From NCBI RefSeq assembly GCF_003711515.1, contig NW_021167083.1, positions 715,697 through 779,696 of the forward strand: 64,000 bases of DNA, in the 5' to 3' direction. The position numbers and the translations under genes were made by a program. The DNA comes from Sodiomyces alkalinus F11. Lineage: Eukaryota; Ascomycota; Sordariomycetes; Glomerellales; Plectosphaerellaceae. Position 1 is the stretch's first letter, and each line of letters starts with the position of its first letter. Positions 1 through 10,475 of the stretch are shown one piece after another. Under the pieces are notes generated by a model. The model made no database searches, had not been told where the DNA came from, and saw nothing but the letters and a program-made list of their open reading frames with translations.

Positions 1-1296
1 CTAAGCTGGTTGGCAGGACGGATCTACCGCCATGACATCCTCGTCCATGTGGTAATTCAGCAGAATTCTCTCAGAGGAAGGAATGCGGGGTCTAGAACCC
101 TAGACCTCCCTTGTTCATCTGAATTTGACCAAACGTCTGTGTGGCAATGGCAACATGGGACGTCAAAAAATAATCTCAGGTAACTCCTGGGCTGTCATGC
201 ATTGGCATTCACTGGGGCCACCCGCTATTCTGGTACGGTTAGACACCGGTCCTATAGAGGCATGTGACTATGCTTGGATAAGACATCCTATCGCCTCCGT
301 GGTCAACCAGGGTGTTACCAGGATGATATATTAACAGTACAGTACACAATATATCAGGAGCATAGTTGGTTATCTATCGAAAGGGCTCTCAACGTCAACA
401 CTGTAGGCGTATGATACGGGACAGATTGTCTTTATATTCGATATCTACTCGCACAAGATGCCAGCATAACCTGGGATAAGACTCACTTCTCTGTCTGCTG
501 GCGCAAAAAGACTGGTACTCCTGCCGAGAGCTGGCCGGCCTGAGAATCCACTAAAGGCTTCAACAGTCGTCCAACGCCCAGGCGCTTGAGCCCACGGCAT
601 CCTATAATTGTGAAAGGTCAGAAAGACTCGATATATATATCCCGCATAGTCCACTGAGTGTTCTATCTGAAGCGCTGGGCTAGTAAGTATATCGCCTTGT
701 TCCGCGGAATTTCCGTGTACATAACCATAATCTCATGCACCTACTAATTAATCGTGATTGCCTCCTCACGTGTAACCCCGAGAGTGAGTATCTGTTGACC
801 CAGTCTAACTCTCTATTCACCCCAAACGCCTCTTCGAGTCGGTGCAATGAATGTTCCATAGTCACTTTCTTTGATCACTGAAGTGGTCATGTGAGATTGA
901 CAACGCAGGGGGTTGAAAGAGTATAAAATAAGGTATGAAGTTCCATTTTCCTGTAGTAAACAACCAGTCATAGAGATGTAGGTCACGATATAGACACATC
1001 GTATCCCACATCCCACGACAGGAATTTCGCGTGTCCTTAGAATCGAGTTGTTGTGTAGGGGCTGAGATTTGAATGAAGCACGCCTAGCCATGAAATAAAA
1101 GTGTTTATCGACTTGTCAAACAGTATTAACTTGCAAAATTAGAAAAATGCAAACAACGACAAGCCTGGGGGGCGGGCAGTCTCGCCGGAGGCAGTCAACT
1201 TCCCAGTGAATTGTATGCAAAGCAAACCTCCAGAGGTTGACGATATTGTGGATTACCATTGGCTAACTTAATGCCCAAGCACCAACTACGGAATCA
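1..1296. other. Left-edge intergenic sequence
   Basis: Only short, unconserved open frames occur here on either strand. The composition is AT-richer than the neighbouring coding sequence. I see no tRNA, transposon or gene fragment. The right end is the 3' flank of the proline-rich gene on the minus strand. Confidence 0.6.
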
Positions 1297-2046
1297 CTAC
1301 TTGTCGTTCAACTTTCGCCATACCTCGCTCTCTGCAGCTGCCAGATTCTTCCCAGCGGTCCGAGCCCACCTCTTCGCTGTGTCCCATACGCCGTCGTCGT
1401 CCTCGTCCATGAAACTACCCTGTTCTGCAGTCCCCATCGAAGCATTGTGCCCGCTTGGTTGATAATTCCTGAAGCTATCCGAAGCAACGCTTTGTTGGTA
1501 ACCCGGCGGGTGAGAATAATCGTTTCTCGATGTGCTTCCCAGATTGACCGGAACAGGCCTAACCAACTGAGGTGTGTTCGTCGATGTACCCGAGCCTAGC
1601 CGAGTGGAATACGAGGTTGTCGGAGGCGGCATCGACATCTGCGCTGGGAATGGAACGCTGGCCGTAGATGCAGGCGTTGGTTGTGGAGGCTGGTATATCT
1701 CTCCCACCCTTGGAGGCGGGGGGACCTTGGTGCTTCCAGGAGGAGTTGGAACGGCTCCCGGCTGCGGAGGCGGAGGTCCGGTGTCATTTTGCTGCTGGGT
1801 TCGCGTGGGAGGAGGAGGAGGCGGTGGTGATGCTTGTGCGGTGCTAGTCGGTGCAGGTATGGCTGGCCTGGCGCCAGGCTGTGCGGGTGGATATGGTTGA
1901 GCGCTGGTCGGGGAGAGTTCTGGCCCCGTCAGCCTGATAGAACCAGCTTGAACTGGTTGAGCCTCCGAGTTTGCTGTCTTAGGAGTTGTCCCCTGTGCTT
2001 TGGCCGCGTTTATCGGGCTCGAAGTGTGGATGGGTATAGGAGGCAT
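1297..2046 (-). CDS. Proline-rich conserved fungal protein of unknown function
   Basis: A single-exon frame of 249 residues begins at the first in-frame ATG (2046); the frame is open further upstream but without an ATG. The N-terminus (MPPIPIHTSSPINAAKA) looks like a conserved start in filamentous-fungal hypothetical proteins. Residues about 40-150 are a low-complexity Pro/Gln/Ala/Thr segment with runs of prolines, followed by a Ser-rich region. The last 30 residues, GVWDTAKRWARTAGKNLAAA and onward, form a compact Trp-containing, probably amphipathic helix after an acidic stretch (DEDDD). There is no signal peptide, membrane segment or catalytic motif. Polyproline runs suggest binding of SH3, WW or profilin-type partners, which is inference only. 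It is transcribed divergently from ARP8. Confidence 0.75.
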   Translation of the reverse strand: MPPIPIHTSSPINAAKAQGTTPKTANSEAQPVQAGSIRLTGPELSPTSAQPYPPAQPGARPAIPAPTSTAQASPPPPPPPTRTQQQNDTGPPPPQPGAVPTPPGSTKVPPPPRVGEIYQPPQPTPASTASVPFPAQMSMPPPTTSYSTRLGSGTSTNTPQLVRPVPVNLGSTSRNDYSHPPGYQQSVASDSFRNYQPSGHNASMGTAEQGSFMDEDDDGVWDTAKRWARTAGKNLAAAESEVWRKLNDK

Positions 2047-2813
2047 TCTGGTGTTTTGACGAGACAGAGTTGTATGCGTTGGATGAGTTTGGGCACTCAA
2101 AAAGAAAGCTGGCTAGCTATGAGGAGCTCCACGATCAGATACAGTACTGTCAATCGTTAATACACAAAGTTCAAAGTGGTAGTGACGGGGAGCGACTCTC
2201 CGTCACACTATGGGTTGAGGGCCAGCGAGGACCTCATGAGAATGACGTCACAGGATTGATATAACCTCCACCAACAAATGCAAGATGATGGACCCGAGAG
2301 TACACTCGCCAGAAACGAACTTACTATTGAAAATTACGATCAGAGAGAAGTGAAAAACTCGGAACACAACCAAGCCAAGGTCTCGGAAAGAGTTGTAGGG
2401 CGAAACCTGTTGAACGCGGAGTAGGTAGAGGAAGTATAGGGTAATATGTGAAAGCAAAAGTGGGGTTGTGGACAGTACAGATGGTTTAAAATATGCACTG
2501 TATACGTATATGCGTTCCCTGATGCCAACCCTCCCCCCCCCCCCGGGGGTTTGTCAGCTTGCTTTTCGGCAGGGAAAAATAAACTCCCGTATAAGGCGCG
2601 GCACCATTCCTAATATGGACTAATGTGAACGACCCAGCAACAGAGATGCGGCAGAATGGATCCCTGTGAGCAACCAGCATGAGGAAGGAGACGGCTGCAA
2701 TTGCTTTGTGGGGGAACACTTTTGAAATCTCCCAGCTTGTCGCCTCATGGCCAGTATCCAATGCTCATACTACACCCCATCCGACTGACCCCCCATCGTA
2801 CCCCTCGACGGAC
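2047..2813. promoter_or_regulatory. Divergent intergenic region between the proline-rich gene and ARP8
   Basis: This 767-bp stretch separates two divergently transcribed genes and must hold both promoters and 5' leaders. It contains a run of twelve or more C residues followed by Gs near 2531-2547. No coding potential was recognised. Confidence 0.5.
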
Positions 2814-5297
2814 ATGGTCGGCAAAGTCAGCGAGAGGGTCCTCCTCCGGGAGGGTAAGTAATCCGTCAATCGATTCCTTTGCTGCATTTTCAATTCCATT
2901 CGATCCCCTTGCCATTTGCCCAGCCCATAGGTTGTTCGACCAACGCTAACGTGATTGCAACACAGGCCTAGAAAGAACCGACAATGGCATGAAACAGTCG
3001 AGCTGGCCGGATGTCACTCCCATCAATCAGAAGAATTACTATACGTACGTGAAACAGCATCTGCTGTGGATCTGCTGTGATCCCCATCCTCCCTTCCCAG
3101 AACTCATGCTCACCCTCGGGGGATACCCAGTGATTACATGAAACGCGATGATCAGACTCTTGCCCTTCGACTTCAAGGCGATGCTACTCGCGACCGGCTC
3201 GTGCAAACAGCAAAAGACCGTGATCGCGCTCTCGCCCGCAGCGGCAACGCCGAAGTTCCCTTGATCATACCCGAGCTTCACGGCGAAGATGGCCCGTCGG
3301 AGACCTCGGGCGGCACAGATGCGTCCAAAATCATCGTCATTCACCCTGGCAGCCAGAATCTACGCATCGGGTTTGCCAGCGACGCGCTGCCCAAGACGAT
3401 CCCCATGGCGCTTGCCACGAAGTTCCCTCAGACGGAGTCGGAGATGTACGAGGCCTTGCCGCGGCGCCAGTTCGAGGCCAAGACAACAGAGCAGCAATAT
3501 GGCGAGGAGTGGTCCAAGAAGTACACAAAGGTGTGCAACGACCTAAAGACTGACATGCGCCAGAACAAGCGCAAGGTGTTGCCCAACTCGAAGGAACTGG
3601 TGCTCAACTACAACCGCCGCTCGGAACCCGACGTCATCCCTCAGCACAACGATCCCCTGCAAATCGAGTGGACCGATATCCATACTCTCGATGACCCCGA
3701 GTCGCCCGCATCATGCTTCATTGGCAACCAAGCTCTGCGAGTGCCCGACGATTCGCAGCCCAAGTTCAAGCTTTGGTGGCCCATTCGCCACGGGTGGCTC
3801 AACGAGGACGAATACACGACGGCTGAGCACCTTCACGACGACCTGGAAACGCTTCTCGATAAGGCTATCCGTCAAGAACTCGGCCTGACGAAAAGCAGCA
3901 CCTGGCGACAATATAGCTGCGTCTTTGTCATCCCCGATCTGTATGACAAGAAGTATGTGGAGCAGGTGTTGAAGTCATGCGCGAACTGGTTCGAGTTCAA
4001 CAAGATATGTTTCATACAAGAAAGCATGGCGGCCACGTTCGGGGCAGGATATACGCAAGCATGCGTTGTGGACGTGGGTGCGCAAAAGACGTCCGTCACG
4101 TGTGTCGAGGACGGGCTTTGTATCGAGGATTCACGCATCAACCTGAAATACGGCGGCTACGACGTGACGGAGGCGTTTATCAAGATGATGCTCTACGACA
4201 ATTTCCCCTACCAAGAGATCAACCTCCAACGCCGATACGATTTCCTCCTCGCCGAGGAGCTGAAGATCAAACATTGCACAATGTCCCAGGCAGATATATC
4301 GGTGCAGCTTTACCAATTTCATGTTCGGGCACCGAACAAGCCCACTCATAAATACCAGTTCAAGACATACGACGAAGTCATACTGGCTCCGATGGGCTTT
4401 TTCGACCCGGACATCTTCGATAACAGCACGAAAATCAGAGGGCGGCGGAAGCTGCTCGACCGCTCTTACAACGCGTACGATGTCGACGTCCCCGATGACC
4501 CTACCTCGGCCGCACAGTTCGCCATCCTGGCGCTCGTGAACCCGTCCCTGAATGCCGCGACAGCAGCAAATGGTCCCTCTCAGTCTGGCCCCTCTCAGTC
4601 TGGCCCCTCTCAGTCCCTGGCCGACGTGTCTACTCCTGTGAAAGAGAAACTGCAGCCGTTCGATAACCTGAAGCGAGGTGAAAGCGGGTTGAACGGCACA
4701 CCTTCGGGGTCGAAGGCGCCGTCACCGGCCCCCGAAGGTGGCAGCACCCCCGTGCCTCCACCATTCATCTTTACTGCCGGCAAGGACGGCATCGGCGGCG
4801 GTAGTCCTGCACCCAGCCTCAGTGCTCGTAACGGCGGCGGCGGTGGCACACCTGCACCGTCAGCCTCCCAACCTCCCCCCCCCGGCATTTCCGTCGAGGC
4901 GGAGGTGAAGAGCGCCAAGGCGGTTGCGATGGAGCGGGACGGCGTGCTCCCCATCGCGCCGCTGGACCTGGCGATCCTCACGAGCATCCACAACGCCGCT
5001 AGGGGCGACGATAAGAAGCTTCGCGACTACCTCGGCAGCATCATGGTCATCGGGGGCGGGGCGAAGGTCCCGCAATTCACGGCGGTGCTGGAGGAGAAGC
5101 TGAAGGCCCGGCGGCCGGATCTGTTGGAAAGGATCCTGGTGAGCAGGAGCGCCAGGGATATGGACGAGCAGGTGGTGGTGTGGAAGGGGGCCAGCGTGTT
5201 TGCGAAGCTTCCGACGAATGATTCGTGGATCACGCCGTTTGAGTTTGAGAGGCTGGGGTCACGGGTTCTGCATCACAAGGTGCTCTGGGCGTGGTAA
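2814..5297 (+). CDS. ARP8: Actin-related protein 8 (INO80 chromatin remodeller subunit)
   Basis: Three exons join in phase: 2814-2853, 2966-3044 and 3131-5297, giving 761 residues. Donors are GTAAGT and GTACGT; acceptors are ACACAG and CCCAG. The joined N-terminus reads ...NYYTDYMKRDDQ, typical of Arp8. The actin fold starts near residue 107 (IIVIHPGSQNLRIGFASD), with phosphate-2/adenosine-type elements near 335-367 (ESMAATFGAG, VVDVGAQKTSVTC) and the C-terminal IMVIGGGAKVPQF near 676. A Pro/Gly/Ser-rich insertion occupies about 506-631 and contains three tandem SQSGP-type units. Arp8 is known to bind nucleosomes and help recruit actin and Arp4 in the nuclear INO80 complex. The start at 2814 was chosen because splicing from it preserves phase through both introns. 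Identification is strong; the exact first exon is slightly less certain. Confidence 0.94.
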
Positions 5298-5645
5298 GAA
5301 CAGAAGAAACGATTTTTTCTTTTTCGTGTGTAGGATAACATGTTCTACTCTGTATGATACCACTTCATAACTGGCGTTGACGATTAGGTATACATGGCTG
5401 CTTTAGAGGGGACAGATGCATGGGCGTTGGTTCCGGTAATATACTAGGTAGTGTTTATGGTTTCTTTTGAGAACGAAGCTGTGAGAATTCCTGTACTGGG
5501 GCAACTGTCCAAGATGTCCTGTTGTCATTCCTGCTGCTACCACCGCCATACATTAGGTACCGTATCCACTGGGGTGGTTCAGTAAGGTACGTGTACCTTT
5601 TCGGGCCAAGTACGGAGTACGGAGTACAGAGTACTCAGTTCCGAT

Positions 5646-5656
5646 AAGGTACCTTA
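5646..5656. repeat. AAGGTACCTTA dispersed palindrome copy
   Basis: Exact 11-mer between ARP8 and the MFS gene, directly after overlapping TACGGAGTA words. Confidence 0.85.
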
Positions 5657-5773
5657 CCTTATTCGCTTTGTTGTTGTTGTACAGAAAGCAATGGATGATG
5701 CGCACGCTCCCCCCTCTACTCCCGTAATATTACTTCGTATCCGTACCTCACCCAGTCAATTCCTTAACATAGT

Positions 5774-5818
5774 NNNNNNNNNNNNNNNNNNNNNNNNNNN
5801 NNNNNNNNNNNNNNNNNN
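5774..5818. other. Assembly gap (45 N)
   Basis: A run of 45 N bases; true length and content are unknown. It falls immediately right of the dispersed palindromic words. Confidence 0.99.
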
Positions 5819-6103
5819 CTCCGAATCGACCTCGTTTCTAACAAGCCCACGCTGCGAGATGTGAAACTCCGAGCCTGCCTGCCTAAGGTAATGGGTTAGT
5901 CAATCAGCGAGCTATCGAGATACGAAGTCCAACCCGGTCGTCCGTCTGTCTTGCGCTCCATCCCTTTGCGTTCTCCGCTCGCGGAGTTAATTCGACATTG
6001 TCGTTCAAGACGTACGTTACGTCGTGTCGTCGTCGCCCTGTAGGGGAGAAAAATAAAATAAAATAAAACCAGACGATAGAAGAACGGACATAGGACTTAC
6101 GCC

Positions 6104-8084
6104 ATGGTCCAACTCGGACGCTTTCTCCCCTTCGCCAGGGCGACCACCCCGCTGCAAGCGGGAACCTACCTCCTGGGAATCGCCCTCTTCTCCATCTCCT
6201 TCCTCGTCTTCCTGAACAGCAGCATCTCGTTCGTCATCACCGACCTGATCGGCGTCAAGAAGGGCGTCGGCGACATCGTCGGTACCCTCGGCTTCGCGGA
6301 TGAAGTCGTCGCCCTCGTCGCCTGCCCTGTCTGGGGTCTCGCTTCCGACCGTCTCGGAGTCCGCTGGGTGGCTGTCATGGGATACGCCATCATTGGCCTC
6401 TCCCTGTTTCTCTTCGTCCAGGCGCGGAATGTCTATCCTCAGCTTCTCCTGGCGCGCATCTTCTTCGCCTTTGGGTCTTCCGCGGCGTAAGTCCCCCCTC
6501 CCCCCTACTGTCCTTCTCAGCTCGGGTACGTTGCGTTTGTTTCTTCGAGGAAGAAGAGCTGGCATTGATTCGTTTCTTCACTTTGCAGGACAACAATGGT
6601 GACCGCCATCCTCCCCCCTCTGACCGACGACAGCGACGCCTCCACCACCGATGTCGTCTCCCCCGTTAGTAAACCGGCTCATAATCCGAGGCTTAGCGTG
6701 GCCATGTCGCTCGAGTCCGACATGACCATCACCCCGGAGCGCTACAGAAGCGGCATCTCGGACGACGGCGCGCTTCTGGACCCGGCAGGCGGGGTGGACG
6801 GAGAGAAACCCCCTTCGGCGAAGCCGTCGGCGCTGGCGGGCTACGTCGGATTGTTCACGGGATCCGGCGCGCTGGTCGCGCTCTCCGTGTTCCTCCCGCT
6901 CCCCGCCCGGTTTGGCGACATGGACGGGGTGACGCCCGCCGAGGCCATCACCGACAGCTTTTACGTCGTGGGCGCGGTTTCTCTGGCCGTGGCTGTCTTC
7001 GTCTTCTTGGGCTTGCGTGGTCTGAAGGGCGAGGATGGCAAGGGCTGGAGCCTGCTACTAGGACGCAAGGACCGGGACGGCGAGTTGTCCGGTCAGAGTC
7101 AACTGAGACGCTTCTCGGGGGCCCCGGATAAACAGGTATGTTTTGACAGCTGCAGCTGCTGGAGAGAAAGCTCTGAAACCTCCCCCCCGCGGCACTGGCT
7201 CTGGTATGCATCCCAGACTGACTGAACATCCCAAGGTGGTGGTACCGTATCTGCGTCTCCTGCGGGACTCCGTCACACTGGGTTTCACCGATGCCAACAT
7301 CGCCCTGGGCTACCTTGGAGGCTTCGTCGCCCGCGCCTCTACCGTTGCCATCTCCCTCTTCGTGCCCCTTTTCATCAACACATACTTCATCAAGAACGGG
7401 TTCTGCCGGGGATCTCCTCACGACCCTTCCCCCGAGCTCAAGAAGGAGTGCAGGGCCGCCTACCTTCTCGCGTCCATCCTGACCGGCGTGGCGCAGTTGG
7501 TCGGTCTCCTCTGCGCCCCCGCATTCGGCTACCTCTCCAGGCGCCAGGGCGCCGTCAACCTTCCCATCGTCGTCTCCACCCTCTCCGGCATTGTGGCCTA
7601 CATCATCTTCCCGCAGCTGGCCAGCCCGGAGTACAAGGACGTGGACGGCCGCGGCGGGCATCCGGTCGTCTTCCTGGTTGTGGCGCTGCTCGGCCTCAGC
7701 CAGATCGGCGCCATCGTGTGCAGCCTCGGGTCTCTGGGTCAGGGCGTTTTGACGGCCGACGTGCCTCGTCCCCGGCCGGATGGGATGCACGCCGTCGAGG
7801 AATCGACCGGCGACTTTTCGGCTCGAGACGAAGACGCGCCGCTGTTGGATCATCACCATGCTGAGGGGGTGGGGTCGGTGTCGCGGATTCGACTAAAGGG
7901 GTCCATCGCCGGGGTCTACTCGTGGTGTGGTGGCGCCGCCATCCTCATTCTCGCCAAGCTGGGTGGCTACCTCTTCGACAACCTTTCGACGGGAGCACCT
8001 TTCTATATGATGGCCCTCTTCAATGGGGCGTTGTTGGCTGCTAGTTTAGGAATTGATATGGGCCGTGTATTTGGTTCGCGGTAG
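6104..8084 (+). CDS. Major facilitator superfamily transporter
   Basis: Three exons, 6104-6486, 6589-7135 and 7236-8084, join in phase to give 592 residues. Introns start GTAAGT and GTATGT; the second ends at an AAG acceptor just after an ACTGAC branch point. The first exon holds several hydrophobic helices, including one starting near residue 25, and an MFS-like motif A loop (GLASDRLGVRW) after the second. A Ser/Asp-rich cytosolic loop lies near 135-220, then further helices, a Cys-containing loop (NGFCRGSPHDP...KKEC), and a last helix pair ending MGRVFGSR. The layout resembles uncharacterised fungal MFS proteins of the yeast YCR023C type. The substrate cannot be inferred. No neighbouring metabolic or cluster gene hints at function. 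Confidence 0.88.
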
Positions 8085-8820
8085 TCATGGTTGAGGAGCG
8101 ATGGTATGAGCCAGATAGATAATAAGAAAGATATTCCTAACATAACCATCCGGCGTCTCTGTCCTTAGAGTATTCCGATGTATGTGAGCCAACTCATCTC
8201 GTGACATATCGTCCTGCCTCTTTCCCCAGACCTAGTATTTATGCACGGTTGCTTGGTCCATTCTCGACGAGGAGATTCATCACATCTGCCCACACCGTTG
8301 AGGACCATTTAGGACCCATGCCTCCCAGTTCTTGGAGCAAGGATAAAATAACACAGACAGCCTACAGCCTACGAACGAGTCACTCGAAAGGGCATCAGAT
8401 GAACGTGAAGACAGAGCGGATCCATTTTGACTCTCCATACCCTGGAGACCCATCCCCGGACCTAGACCTAGAACCCTAAAGACCTGAGGTAGAGGGAGAA
8501 ACAAAAGCGAGGATCCTGGCAAGAGATACCTAGGGGACAAAACGAGAAGAAAAGAAAAAAGGAAAGAAAACCGGTTCCCATTTCATTCCTTCGACGACGA
8601 CGGCTGCGATAAAACTCTGCAACGATAAAAACCCGTCGGAGGATCAACTTTTGTTTTCGGGTTAACGAAACGCAATTCCCATTGCAACGAGACCAGTCCC
8701 GTACAGAGGAGGGAGCTAGATAAGAGAGACGGTACACGATGCCGTCCGTGGTGCTCGTATTGGGAAGAGAGGGCTTGCGACACACACACAAGCTCCTTTT
8801 GGTTTTGTTTTTTTGTTTCT
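8085..8820. other. Convergent 3' flanks of the MFS gene and the Stm1-type gene
   Basis: The sequence between two convergent stop codons contains no convincing open frame. It probably holds both 3' untranslated regions and poly(A) sites. Confidence 0.55.
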
Positions 8821-10475
8821 TTACTTGCCGCCGAGGCTGGGGAAGGCCGACTCGTCCTTGGGATTCAGGCTGGGGCCAGCGTTGTCGCGGCGTCCACGGA
8901 AGTTGCCACGGTCGCCACGGTCTCCACGGTCGCCGCCGCGGAAGTTGCCACGGTCGCCACGGTCGCCACGGTCGCCGCCGCGGAAGTTGCCACGGTCACC
9001 GCCACGGAAATTACCACGGTCGCCGCCGCGACCACCGCCACGAGGGCCGCCCGGGCCACCACGGCCACCACGAGCGCCTCCGCGCTGAGGACGCTCGGGT
9101 TCGACGTAGCGCTGGTCAATCTCAATGACCTGCTTGGCCTTCTTCTCGCGCTCGCGCCTGCTCTTGCTAGCAGTGGCAGGGACGTACTCCTCGTCGTTAC
9201 GCTGGACTTCCTGGACCTTACCCCACTTCTGGTCGGCGCCCTCGTTGGGCTTGCGGGGCTCAAGAGCGGCGTTGAGGGCGAGCTTCTTCTCGGCCTGCTG
9301 GGCGAGGTATTCGGCATACGAGATGTGCTTGTCCTCAGGCTCCTCGGGCTTGGCGTTCTCGTCAGTGACGGCCTCGCCCTCAGCCTCCTTCTTCTCGGAC
9401 TGGGCAATAGCCTCGCCGGCCTGCTCGTCCTTCAGCTCAGCGGTGCCCTCAGGGGCGCCCCAGGACTGGGCAGCCTGCTTCTCAGAGCCGCTGGTGATAA
9501 CAGTTTGTAAGCCTCGAGTAGGAAAAAAAAAATAAACATAAAACGAAAAAAAAAAAAAAAATTGACTTATGAGGGGTAGCTACCTGGCAATGTTTTTGGG
9601 GTGACGATCGTCACGCTCACGGGGGAAGCGCCCGCCACGGCCTGTCTTCCATGTCAGTCCAAGTGCAACCGCTGCCCCGGCTAGCAGGGCCCCAGAGAGA
9701 CGTAAAAGCGGAAATACAGATCACGCATGGAACTTACCACCGCGGGCGCGAGCACCATAGCCGCCGCTGGAGCCACCCCGGCCCCCCTCCTCGGTCGGGC
9801 GACCACGGTTGCGGTCGCTGCCAACATTGCGATCGCGGAAGGCTACCAAGAAGAAGAAAATTGTCAATAAAAGATGTGTTCGCTGGTGCCACTGAATGTG
9901 TCGGCTGCCATTCTGACTTACCAGCCTCGTTGCCAGAGGCGTTAGACCGGCGATTGCCAGCTCCGCCGGCAGGAAGGCGAGCAGGAGCCTCAGGTTCGGC
10001 GTTACGCTTGGTAGTGCGGGAAACCGACTTTTCGACGATCTTCATAGGAGGACGAGGGGTCTCCTCCTCCACATCGTTGCCTGGAGGAAGTAACGAGTCA
10101 GGATTCTGTTTATCATGAGACGACTGAAAAGCAGAACAGGCGGGAGGATTGTGAATAGCGAAGCGATAGATGGCGTACCGAGGAGGTCGTAGAGGTTCTA
10201 TATGAATCGAGTCAGCTGAGGTGAAAACAAGCCAAGGCCAACCACGAAGGAGAGAGATGCGCGACAAAAAGGCATGTCGCCAGCGAGCCAAGCCCTTGCC
10301 GCCTCGTCCCGATGCCATAACGAGAATTGGACACATGGCAAAGGAATCGGAACCCAGGGAGCCGTAAGGGCAAACCGGAGCGAAGCAAGGAACGATGGTT
10401 GAGGGGAACGGGGAGGGGTTAAGATTGCAAAAAGATAGAGACAGAGAGTCGACCGACCTTGCTTGCGACCGACAT
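8821..10475 (-). CDS. STM1: Stm1/HABP4-family RGG-rich ribosome- and nucleic-acid-binding protein
   Basis: Six exons join in phase: 10458-10475, 10179-10197, 9922-10080, 9738-9842, 9584-9641 and 8821-9490, giving 342 residues. The N-terminus MSVASKNLYDLLGND is built from an 18-nt coding first exon and a 19-nt second exon. A basic Arg-rich middle precedes HPKNIASGSEKQAAQSWG, then an acidic Glu/Ala region, EPERPQRGG, a tandem RGG/GDRGNF array, and the C-terminal AFPSLGGK. Stm1 and SERBP1/HABP4 proteins bind ribosomes, clamping inactive 80S particles, and also bind G-quadruplex or telomeric nucleic acid. The longest apparent frame here (8865-9407) is out of frame with the true product. The first donor (GTCGGT) departs from GTANGT, but phase and family similarity support it. 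Confidence 0.9.
8896..9034 (-). repeat. Tandem RGG/GDRGNF-coding repeat
   Basis: Imperfect 9-nt and larger units (GGTGACCGTGGC-type on the coding strand) are repeated across about 140 bp. They encode alternating GGDRGNFRGG and GDRGDRGDRG blocks in the last exon of the Stm1-type gene. Such arrays are prone to length change. Confidence 0.8.

Larger units (their letters stand above)
5298..6103. other. Intergenic region holding the assembly gap
   Basis: This is 3' flank of ARP8 and 5' flank of the MFS permease. It holds a cluster of fungal intergenic words: overlapping TACGGAGTA at 5611-5626, AAGGTACCTTA at 5646-5656 and TACTTCGTA at 5731-5739. The N run at 5774-5818 interrupts it. No gene is recognised. 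Confidence 0.6.

Noticed and set aside
2047..2100. Upstream extension of the proline-rich gene to 2100
   Set aside because: The extension starts at TTG, not ATG; the first ATG at 2046 gives a conserved-looking start.
6948..7859. 303-codon antisense frame over the MFS gene
   Set aside because: Shadow of GC-rich coding sequence; the sense strand has clear membrane helices and splice sites.
8865..9407. 180-codon minus-strand open frame over the Stm1-type gene
   Set aside because: It is out of frame with the spliced product; the true frame gives RGG repeats and the conserved FPSLGGK end.
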